The position numbers and the translations under genes were made by a program. From Spirochaetales bacterium (GTDB lineage: Bacteria > Spirochaetota > Spirochaetia > Treponematales > UBA12059), in contig SPCK01000120.1 in assembly GCA_004525355.1 (NCBI GenBank), forward strand, positions 1 to 6,760: a stretch of 6,760 nt of DNA, in the 5' to 3' direction. Each line of letters begins with the position of its first letter. The stretch's first letter is position 1. Positions 1 through 5,270 of the stretch are shown piece after piece. A model generated the notes under the pieces. It saw only the letters and a program-made list of their open reading frames with translations. It did not search any database and was not told the DNA's origin.

Positions 1-504
1 AGCGTACGCCCGGTCATGCAGGACGTGTTCCTGTTCTCCGGCACGATAGCGGAGAATATCGACCTCGGCCTCGGGCTCGGTCGCACGGACATTGTGCGCG
101 CGGCAAACGCAGTGCATGCGCATGAATTCATCGAACGGCTACCTGCCGGATACGACGAGACGTTGGGAGAGGGCGCAGCCACGCTCTCATCCGGTCAGCG
201 CCAGCTACTGTCCTTCGCGCGCGTCGTCGCCCATGATCCCGCCATCGTCATGCTTGACGAGGCCACCAGCTCGGTGGACACGGAAACGGAACGCTTGGTT
301 CAGGCCGGGCTGGACGAGCTGATGCGCGACCGTACAACCATAGCCATCGCGCATCGACTGTCAACGATCAAGCATGCGGACAGGATACTCGTTCTCTCTG
401 AAGGCCGGCTGGCCGAATCGGGCGATCACGAAAGCCTCGTCGCGCGCCACGGAATCTATTACAATCTATACAAACTGCAATTCGAGAGGGACGCCGTTTC
501 ATGA
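1..504 (+). CDS. ABC exporter subunit, C-terminal part of ATPase domain (5' partial)
   Basis: The reading frame is open from base 1, so the transmembrane half, the Walker A motif and the first part of the ATPase domain lie upstream of the window. The 167 visible residues contain, in order, the Q-loop glutamine (Q7 in VMQDVFLFSGTIAENI), the ABC signature LSSGQ (residues 62-66), Walker B with its catalytic glutamate (IVMLDEA, 82-88), the D-loop SSVD (90-93) and the H-loop histidine (H118 in IAHRLSTI). All these catalytic elements are intact, so this is an active ATPase half of the MsbA/MDR-like exporter class (membrane domain fused to ATPase), judged from the typical Q-loop and signature context. 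Substrate cannot be told. A short Gly-Leu run (LGLGLG, 22-27) follows the NI motif. The stop codon overlaps the start of the response-regulator gene (ATGA), so the two are almost certainly cotranscribed and translationally coupled. Heterodimeric exporters often have a second subunit gene upstream; this cannot be checked here. Confidence 0.95.
   Translation, partial: SVRPVMQDVFLFSGTIAENIDLGLGLGRTDIVRAANAVHAHEFIERLPAGYDETLGEGAATLSSGQRQLLSFARVVAHDPAIVMLDEATSSVDTETERLVQAGLDELMRDRTTIAIAHRLSTIKHADRILVLSEGRLAESGDHESLVARHGIYYNLYKLQFERDAVS
484..490 (+). promoter_or_regulatory. Ribosome binding site of the response regulator
   Basis: GAGAGGG lies inside the end of the ABC gene, 10 bases before the ATG at 501. 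It supports that start and reinitiation at the ATGA overlap. Confidence 0.5.
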
Positions 505-1868
505 ACAAAGAAGCCGATTTCGAAATTCTCGCCCTCATCGACGGGCACCTGGCCCAACCCGTTCGGGAAGCGGTCGAGTCCGTTCCCGGGTGCGTGTTGC
601 GGGTGGATTCGGGAAACCGTTCCCTGGATGCGTCGGTTCTCGCCGAGCGCATCGACCTGGTACTCCTCGACCCCGATGCCGTACCGATCAACGCGGCTGA
701 CGGCATTTCGCTGGTCAAGGCCGCCTGCCCTTCGTGCGAGATCGTCCTGCTCCTGTCCGACATGGACATCACGATGGACGTTGAATTGATGAAAATCGGC
801 GCGTACGGCTCGCTGAGCAAGCCGCTTTCCCCGGACGACCTGCGCAAGCTCATCCGGGGTCTGATGGAAAAGAACGAAGTGGCTCGTGAAAACCGCGCCT
901 TGATAGAAGCGCTCGGAGAGAGTCGTGCCCAGACCATCGTGTCCCATAGCCCGGAAATGGAAAAAGTACTGTCCATGGCCGCGAGGGCTGCCCGCAGCGA
1001 TTCCACTGTACTTATCACAGGAGAAAGCGGTACGGGCAAGGAGCTGATCGCGCGGGCCATACACCTTCTCGGGCCGCGCAAGAGCAAGCCATTCATCCCG
1101 GTCAACATTGCCGCCCTTTCCGAGAATCTCATCGAGAGCGAACTGTTCGGCCACGTCAAGGGTTCCTTCACTGGCGCGATGAACGATCGCTCGGGGCGAT
1201 TCGCTCTGGCGGACGGCGGGACCCTGTTCATCGACGAGATCGGCGAAGTCCCGTCGGGTATCCAGGTAAAACTCCTGCGGGTCCTTCAGTTTGGTACCTA
1301 TGAGCGGGTGGGGGAGAACGCGCCAAAGGAAGCCAAGGTACGCATAATCGCCGCCACCAACCGGGACCTCGAGGCCGAGGTTCGCCTGGGTCGATTCCGG
1401 GCCGATCTGTACTACCGCGTCAACGTCGTTCCTGTGTCCATCCCGCCGTTACGTGAACACCGCAGCGATATCCCGTACCTGGTCGAATACTTCATCAAGA
1501 AATACTCCCTGAAGAATACCAAGAAAGTGCGCGGCATAACCGGCGAGGCCATGGCCCGCATCATGCGCTATCCCTTTCAGGGCAACGTCCGTGAGCTTGA
1601 GAACGTTATCGAGCGCGGCGTGGTGCTTTGCAGGGGAGAATACTTGACGGAAACCGATATTTTCCTACCGCTTGAAGATGCCGAACAGGATGGCGCCATG
1701 GCCCTGCCTATCGGTGGCTACGACGAGATCATGTCCTCTTTCGAACGGGATTTCCTATCCCGTGTCCTTGAGCGGTACGACAACAACAAGAGCGCCGCGG
1801 CACGCGAGTTGGGCATCAATGAACGGCGACTCCGCTATCGACTCAAAGTACTGGGAATGGAGAAGTAA
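501..1868 (+). CDS. Sigma-54-dependent response regulator (NtrC family)
   Basis: 455 residues with the full NtrC layout. The N-terminal receiver (about 8-120) keeps the phosphoacceptor D57 (LVLLDPD), the switch residue S86 and the lysine K107 (SLSKP), but the acidic pocket has only D14, followed by glycine instead of a second acidic residue. The central AAA+ domain (about 147-375) has Walker A GESGTGKE (174-181), the sigma-54 contact loop as GSFTGA (221-226) rather than GAFTGA, Walker B TLFIDEIGE (241-249), sensor I IIAATNRDL, the arginine-finger stretch FRADLYYR (299-306) and sensor II GNVRELEN (361-368). The C-terminus (about 418-453) is a Fis-type helix-turn-helix, SAAARELGINERRLRYRLK, for enhancer binding. 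The family hydrolyses ATP to open sigma-54 RNA polymerase promoters after phosphorylation by a histidine kinase. No kinase is visible in the window. The gene overlaps the ABC exporter gene by 4 bases, so it may control that exporter or an envelope/export response; this is inference. Confidence 0.95.
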   Translation: MNKEADFEILALIDGHLAQPVREAVESVPGCVLRVDSGNRSLDASVLAERIDLVLLDPDAVPINAADGISLVKAACPSCEIVLLLSDMDITMDVELMKIGAYGSLSKPLSPDDLRKLIRGLMEKNEVARENRALIEALGESRAQTIVSHSPEMEKVLSMAARAARSDSTVLITGESGTGKELIARAIHLLGPRKSKPFIPVNIAALSENLIESELFGHVKGSFTGAMNDRSGRFALADGGTLFIDEIGEVPSGIQVKLLRVLQFGTYERVGENAPKEAKVRIIAATNRDLEAEVRLGRFRADLYYRVNVVPVSIPPLREHRSDIPYLVEYFIKKYSLKNTKKVRGITGEAMARIMRYPFQGNVRELENVIERGVVLCRGEYLTETDIFLPLEDAEQDGAMALPIGGYDEIMSSFERDFLSRVLERYDNNKSAAARELGINERRLRYRLKVLGMEK

Positions 1869-1891
1869 AACCGTCTCGGGGTGTATGAATT

Positions 1892-1929
1892 TGGATACTT
1901 CTTGGCTGGTGCCAACTAGAACGAATCCA
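1892..1929. terminator. Possible weak hairpin at the convergent junction
   Basis: Between the two converging genes there is a perfect 5-bp stem with a 4-base loop (TTGGC-TGGT-GCCAA, 1902-1915). It is flanked by a second pairing, TGGAT (1892-1896) with ATCCA (1925-1929), separated by unpaired bases. The outer arm lies inside the last codons of the minus-strand gene. Neither strand has a T-run after the stem, so it does not look like a classical intrinsic terminator. It is reported because it is the only structure at the junction where both transcripts must end. Confidence 0.2.
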
Positions 1930-2512
1930 GGAAATCGGCCCTGAGCACTTCTTCCATGGAGCGTTCGGCCGCTCCGGCGGCCTTTATTGCCTCGAATGTT
2001 GCCACATCTATGTACTTGACCGCCAACGGACGCTCTACCGACAGGCGCGTTGTACCATCGTTCCATACGCTCTCACTGGGCGAAAGGGATGTCGGCTTGC
2101 CATACTTCCCGGACATGGCCGTGAAAATAGCGTAATGATCCATTTTCGACTCGTTGATCGAGAATATCATCACGAAGAGCTTGTCCTCATAGAACTGGAA
2201 AAAGGCCCTGCGAATATATGACAACCCAGCTACCTCGATGATGCTCTCATTGGGCCGTGGCAGCAGGCTCACGTCGGGTTCTCCACGGTAGAAGAACAAT
2301 CCATCTGCTGCCAGGGCAGCCTTGGCTTCGTCCATGCTCATTCCCAGGCTGATTCCCCGAAATTCCCGAGGCGTCGCCACGCTCGGCGTCGCCACGCTCG
2401 GCATGGAGGAGTCGCCCGATGAAGCTGGAGGCACGATTTGGGCATAGCCAATCGCTGAGCCAATTGTGAGAATCAACGCACATGCAAAAAACGATACATA
2501 CGGTCGCGGCAT
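1916..2512 (-). CDS. Exported protein of unknown function, resembling spirochaete conserved hypotheticals
   Basis: 198 residues. The N-terminus looks like a Sec signal peptide: MPRPYVSFF, then a hydrophobic stretch (about 9-22), with likely cleavage after A24 (IGYA-Q). The only cysteine there (C11) sits too early and lacks a lipobox, so it is probably not a lipoprotein. A low-complexity Ser/Pro/Ala linker (about 28-48) contains an exact SVATP duplication. The mature domain starts at REFRGISLGMSMDEAK (49-64), followed by FFYRGEPDVSLLP (73-85), RRAFFQFYEDKLFVMIF (101-117), KYGKP (136-140) and SVERPLAVKYID (158-169). The G-x-S-L-G-M-S opening and the later YGKP recall BamE/SmpA-like small periplasmic domains, but I do not assign it. 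The start is set by a strong ribosome binding site. It is third in a minus-strand run after the channel and nucleotide-binding genes, separated by a stem-loop. Role unknown; likely periplasmic or outer-membrane associated. Confidence 0.85.
   Translation of the reverse strand: MPRPYVSFFACALILTIGSAIGYAQIVPPASSGDSSMPSVATPSVATPREFRGISLGMSMDEAKAALAADGLFFYRGEPDVSLLPRPNESIIEVAGLSYIRRAFFQFYEDKLFVMIFSINESKMDHYAIFTAMSGKYGKPTSLSPSESVWNDGTTRLSVERPLAVKYIDVATFEAIKAAGAAERSMEEVLRADFLDSF
2371..2400 (-). repeat. Perfect 15-bp tandem duplication inside the secreted protein gene
   Basis: GCGTCGCCACGCTCG occurs twice head to tail at 2371-2385 and 2386-2400. On the minus strand it encodes SVATP twice in the linker after the signal peptide. 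The unit length is a multiple of three, so gain or loss of copies would keep the frame. Confidence 0.95.
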
Positions 2513-2521
2513 GGAATCATG

Positions 2522-2528
2522 CTCCTTT
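2522..2528 (-). promoter_or_regulatory. Ribosome binding site of the secreted protein
   Basis: The minus strand reads AAAGGAG here, 9 bases before the ATG at 2512. A strong match that fixes the start. Another ATG 8 bases upstream of the chosen start is out of frame. Confidence 0.8.
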
Positions 2529-2536
2529 GGCAGGCT

Positions 2537-2565
2537 GTTGACGACCGCAAAGGCCGGCTGTCAAC
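2537..2565 (-). other. Intercistronic stem-loop between sensor and secreted-protein genes
   Basis: On the minus strand GTTGAC pairs with GTCAAC (6 bp); then come one A/C mismatch, one possible G-U pair and CCG pairing with CGG, closing on a 7-base loop (GCCTTTG). The structure starts 10 bases after the stop of the nucleotide-binding gene and ends 8 bases before the AAAGGAG ribosome binding site. No T-run follows, so a processing or stability element, an attenuator-like structure or a palindromic protein site are all more likely than a full terminator. The pairing is seen directly; function is inferred. Confidence 0.5.
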
Positions 2566-2575
2566 GACTGCTGTA

Positions 2576-3082
2576 TTAGCGAGAGAGCGCGATGGACAGG
2601 GCCGTAGTCAGCTTGAGAACGTCTTCGTTACCCTTGCGGACCCTCGCGCTCAGCATCGCAGCTATTTTCTTGGTCAAAGAAAGCGCCAGTCTCGAGTTGC
2701 TTTCACACAGCCCTTCGTAGGCGTGGCGAGTCAGTGCGAACAGCACGCAGTCGTTGACCGCGTTGACCGTAGCGCTTCTGGGTTCATCGCCGAACAGCGA
2801 CATCTCACCGAAAACGGGGACGATACCGGCGGACAGCCTCGTCATCGATTTCTCGGCGTGTCCGAAACCTCTCCCGGCAATCTTCAGAGTCAATTCCTTG
2901 GTAACGTCAACGGTACCTTCGAGGAACAGGTACATGGTATCCGAGGATTCGCCCTCGCGCATGATGGTATCGCCGGTCCTGAATCGTTCATAGCTACCTA
3001 TGGCGGCCAGTTCAGCGGACTCGACATCGTCCAGTCCCAGCGCTGCACAGGCCTTTTTCAGTTTGTCGGCGTCCTTTCGCAT
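2576..3082 (-). CDS. Stand-alone cyclic-nucleotide-binding domain protein
   Basis: 168 residues from the chosen ATG. A cNMP-binding beta-roll covers about 27-125: RFRTGDTIMREGESSDTMYL (34-53, but read YERF before it) leads into FLEGTVDV (53-60), and the phosphate-binding cassette is FGEMSLFGDEPRSATV (91-106). E93 (ribose contact) and R102 with S103 (phosphate contact) are present, as in CRP, so ligand binding is expected; cAMP versus cGMP cannot be decided. A helical C-terminus (about 128-168) ends in VLKLTTALSIALSR and contains no helix-turn-helix, so it is not a CRP-type transcription factor. The frame is open further upstream to an ATG at 3115, inside the channel gene, but the ATG at 3082 has a near-ideal ribosome binding site and begins 1 base after the channel stop, so I prefer it. 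Tight coupling to the K+ channel suggests a soluble regulatory partner or a sensor in the same response. Confidence 0.92.
   Translation of the reverse strand: MRKDADKLKKACAALGLDDVESAELAAIGSYERFRTGDTIMREGESSDTMYLFLEGTVDVTKELTLKIAGRGFGHAEKSMTRLSAGIVPVFGEMSLFGDEPRSATVNAVNDCVLFALTRHAYEGLCESNSRLALSLTKKIAAMLSARVRKGNEDVLKLTTALSIALSR
2752..2769 (-). repeat. 9-bp tandem direct repeat in the nucleotide-binding gene
   Basis: CGTTGACCG occurs twice in a row. It encodes the V-N-A-V-N-D stretch (residues 106-111) just after the phosphate-binding cassette and keeps the reading frame. Probably incidental. Confidence 0.8.
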
Positions 3083-3083
3083 A

Positions 3084-4313
3084 CTAGGCCTCCCCGCCAA
3101 TGACGAATGCGACATCGCTCGAGCCTATCACGTAATCAGGACCCGGGGCCAGCCTGGCCTGGCCGGCGGGGGTATCGTCGTCACCGAGTGTTATGGCCGC
3201 TTCCTCGAATTTTCTCTTTATGAACGCGTCGATGGCGCCCGAGTCGTTGGACAGGATGTCTTCAAGCGTAACCGCCTTCTCCCTGACCAGCACGCCAAGC
3301 AGTACGGATTTCCTGTTGCGCATGAACCACTCCGATGCCTCCGCGAAGTTCTTTCCAACCAGCATAGCGGGGATCGTCGACTTTCGTAGGCGCGAAGGCG
3401 ACGAAATGGAGAGGAGTTCCCTGGCAGCCCCGGGCAACCCGCCGCCCTCGTCAGCGGAAGACAGGAGGAAACCGGTAAACTCGCCGTGGACCACGATATC
3501 GTCGATATCGGCGCGACGCAGATGCTGCTCGCTTTCCGGTTTGAGCACTCCGGCCCGCACCGGAACATCGCGTGCCATTGCCCGTATCGCCAGCGCGGAC
3601 AGGATGGTGCGCTCGTCGGCGTTCGTGTCGGAATTGCCGCCGGTTTCATCGGGCATGAGGATACACGCGGAAGCCTGGGCCAAGGCCGCTTTCTTGAGCG
3701 CGATCTCCTGGGTGTGATCGCCGCGCACGAATCGGAGGTCGATGCCGGGATGGGCCGCCTTGATGGCGTCGAACCCCTCGCCGTCCATGCCGTTGAGCAG
3801 CACCACCGAGAGTCCGGGCTCATCCGCCTCAAGGCCGTCGAGGATGGAGTCGCCCTGCCTGTTCCAGCCGCAAATCAGCACATGCCCCTTTATGCGTATC
3901 TCCTGCAATCCCTTACCCTCCCGAATCCTGCGCTCGACGAACAGCGAGGCGACCGTACCGGAAATCAAGGACGTTATGACAAGTCCGGATATCATCAGCG
4001 CCATCGCCGCCGTCTTGCCGGCGTCGCTCGCCGGTACTTTGTCGCCGTACCCGACTGTCGCGAGCGTCACGACGGCCCACCAAAGGCCGTCGAACATTCG
4101 CCCGAATACACCCGCGCTTTCGTCGCCTTCCATGAACCACAGCGTCAGTCCGAAAATGCACGCGGCCATTGCGAACAACGCAAGCGGAAGCACGAGTCCC
4201 GTGCGCGAGACCTTGGCTGTCACCGTTCTGGTAAGTACGGCTATCCTGGTCGCCAGTTTTCGAGGGTAAACGCGCGACGGCGATGCCATAGTCCTGAATG
4301 GTTTGCGGTCCAT
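3084..4313 (-). CDS. Two-TM potassium channel with RCK (TrkA-N-like) domain
   Basis: Counted from the ATG at 4313 the protein has 409 residues. A basic N-terminus precedes TM1 (about 39-61), the pore helix (DGLWWAVVTLA, 75-85), the exact K+ selectivity filter TVGYGD (86-91) and TM2 (about 100-124). A cytoplasmic RCK domain follows: HVLICGWNRQG (144-154) is the Rossmann entry and resembles the ICGW of MthK; FVRGDHTQEIALKKAALAQA (195-214) is the typical RCK second half. A C-terminal region (about 309-409) ending DYVIGSSDVAFVIGG resembles RCK_C. The family forms tetramers in the inner membrane with a ligand-gated ring of RCK domains. The start is uncertain: a GTG at 4361 adds 16 residues and an ATG at 4289 removes 8, and none has a strong ribosome binding site. 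An acidic insert (DETGGNSDTNADER, 222-235) interrupts the RCK core. The stop lies 1 base before the cyclic-nucleotide-binding gene, which suggests a joint function. Confidence 0.93.
   Translation of the reverse strand: MDRKPFRTMASPSRVYPRKLATRIAVLTRTVTAKVSRTGLVLPLALFAMAACIFGLTLWFMEGDESAGVFGRMFDGLWWAVVTLATVGYGDKVPASDAGKTAAMALMISGLVITSLISGTVASLFVERRIREGKGLQEIRIKGHVLICGWNRQGDSILDGLEADEPGLSVVLLNGMDGEGFDAIKAAHPGIDLRFVRGDHTQEIALKKAALAQASACILMPDETGGNSDTNADERTILSALAIRAMARDVPVRAGVLKPESEQHLRRADIDDIVVHGEFTGFLLSSADEGGGLPGAARELLSISSPSRLRKSTIPAMLVGKNFAEASEWFMRNRKSVLLGVLVREKAVTLEDILSNDSGAIDAFIKRKFEEAAITLGDDDTPAGQARLAPGPDYVIGSSDVAFVIGGEA
3089..3095 (-). promoter_or_regulatory. Ribosome binding site deciding the start of the nucleotide-binding protein
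   Basis: The minus strand reads GGGGAGG, 6 bases before the ATG at 3082, within the last codons of the channel gene. The alternative start at 3115 has no comparable sequence. Confidence 0.85.
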
Positions 4314-4393
4314 GACTAGAGTATCGGAACCCCGGACACACTGTTTGAGCCCTTGCGTCACGGCTTGCGCTTGAGATAACCTTCTGTAAATGT
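4314..4393. promoter_or_regulatory. Divergent intergenic region between channel and pseudouridine synthase genes
   Basis: This 80-base gap (32 bases if the channel starts at the GTG at 4361) must hold the promoter of the channel operon, and perhaps that of the synthase. I see a direct repeat of CTTGCG at 4352-4357 and 4364-4369. On the plus strand a weak sigma-70-like pair is TTGCGT (4353-4358) and GATAAC (4375-4380) with 16 bases between, which would start the message about 7 bases before the ATG at 4394. No convincing minus-strand promoter and no sigma-54 (GG-N10-GC) site was found. Confidence 0.3.
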
Positions 4394-5227
4394 ATGGAAG
4401 TCCCTGAACCGCCGCATGACGGCCAACCGCGCATTATAACGCGGACAGATCGCTACCTGGTGGCCTGGAAGCCGGCAGGAATGCACAGCGCGCCTCCGGG
4501 AAATACTTCGCCCTCGTTGCCGGTTTCGGCCGAGACGAACCTCGCTGACTGGCTTTTCGCGCAGATACCGGGAGCGTGCGCTGTGCGCGGCAGGAAGCCG
4601 GGGGAGGGTGGACTGATGCATCGGCTCGACCGGGATACGAGGGGGCTGGTTCTATTTGCCCTGGATAACGACGCGTTTCGCGCACTGGACGTTGCAGCTT
4701 CCGGGGGAAGTTTCCGAAAGCGATACCGCTTGACAACAGATGTTGACGGGAGCGGACTCGCGGGATCCCGACCGCTTCTGGCATCGCCCATGGCATCCTT
4801 GGCGGATCGATGGAAGAAGGGGCTGGCCGGATCGGACGCGACGTCGCTGGCGTCCATGCTGGCTGGCGTCACGATCGAGAGCCGTTTCCGGCCGTTCGGG
4901 CCGGGCGGCAGAAGGGTTGCGTGCGCACGGGCCGACGATCCGGTAGCGCTGCGAGGTGCCGCGGGAAGCGGCAAGGCCTGGACCAGGGAAACCTACTGTA
5001 CCGTCGTTTCGTCAGTCACCGCCGATGGCGGCCGCATCGATGCAGAGGTCGAGCTGTCCAGGGGGTTCAGGCATCAGATTCGCGCGCAATTCGCGTGGAT
5101 GGGGCTGCCGCTGGTCGGAGACGGGTTGTATGGCGAGGCGGAGGGCGAGTTCTCGCTCGTGGCTTTCCGGCTTGACTTTCCCGACCCTGAAAGCGGCGAA
5201 CAAATCCTGGTTTCATTGACGTGTTGA
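4394..5227 (+). CDS. RluA-family RNA pseudouridine synthase
   Basis: 277 residues, single catalytic domain with no S4 RNA-binding domain. The fold opens with IITRTDRYLVAWKPAGMHSAP (14-34; family pattern D-x-x-l-x-v-x-K-P-x-G). It continues with the catalytic motif MHRLDRDTRGLVLF (75-88), where D79 is the nucleophile, then FRKRYRL (107-113) with the conserved active-site tyrosine Y111. The C-terminal motif is GFRHQIRAQFAWMGLPLVGD (224-243), then GLYG. Such enzymes convert uridine to pseudouridine in rRNA or tRNA; the target cannot be told. Two family motifs are altered: HRLDxDTSG has R83 instead of serine, and GRTHQIR reads GFRHQIR. The start is the only possible one, since an in-frame TAA lies 6 bases upstream, but no Shine-Dalgarno sequence precedes it. 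It is divergent from the channel gene and probably unrelated to it functionally. Confidence 0.9.
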   Translation: MEVPEPPHDGQPRIITRTDRYLVAWKPAGMHSAPPGNTSPSLPVSAETNLADWLFAQIPGACAVRGRKPGEGGLMHRLDRDTRGLVLFALDNDAFRALDVAASGGSFRKRYRLTTDVDGSGLAGSRPLLASPMASLADRWKKGLAGSDATSLASMLAGVTIESRFRPFGPGGRRVACARADDPVALRGAAGSGKAWTRETYCTVVSSVTADGGRIDAEVELSRGFRHQIRAQFAWMGLPLVGDGLYGEAEGEFSLVAFRLDFPDPESGEQILVSLTC

Positions 5228-5233
5228 TCGGTC

Positions 5234-5262
5234 TTGCCAATTGCGCTCCGGCCATGTACGAT
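5234..5262 (+). promoter_or_regulatory. Candidate promoter of the DUF5312-like gene
   Basis: TTGCCA (5234-5239; 5 of 6 to the -35 consensus) and TACGAT (5257-5262; 4 of 6 to the -10) are spaced by 17 bases in the 43-base gap after the synthase stop. Initiation about 7 bases after the -10 would fall at about 5269, 2 bases before the ATG, giving a nearly leaderless message. That fits the lack of a Shine-Dalgarno sequence there, but matches of this quality also occur by chance. Confidence 0.3.
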
Positions 5263-5270
5263 TACAGTAT

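Noticed and set aside
368..1231. Long minus-strand reading frames (287 and 231 codons) opposite the response regulator
   Set aside because: The plus-strand frame encodes a complete NtrC-family protein with every motif; the antisense products are low-complexity Arg/Ser-rich or featureless and are GC-driven shadows.
1900..1915. Sigma-54 promoter-like TTGGCAC on the minus strand
   Set aside because: The -24-like TTGGCAC is not followed by a -12 GC at the required 10-base spacing, and it would point into the 3' end of the regulator gene. It is one arm of the junction hairpin.
2893..2927. Partly palindromic GGTA...TACC around a GTCAAC core inside the nucleotide-binding gene
   Set aside because: Lies in conserved coding sequence for the GTVDVTK region; the symmetry is short and most likely incidental.
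2519..3103. 194-codon plus-strand frame opposite the nucleotide-binding gene
   Set aside because: Shadow of a well-supported cNMP-binding protein with a strong ribosome binding site.
3083..3115. Longer start for the nucleotide-binding protein (11 extra residues, overlapping the channel gene)
   Set aside because: No ribosome binding site before the ATG at 3115, whereas GGGGAGG sits 6 bases before the ATG at 3082.
3486..4319. 277-codon plus-strand frame opposite the channel gene
   Set aside because: The minus strand encodes a channel with filter, TM segments and RCK domain. The antisense product is His/Arg-rich with no domain.
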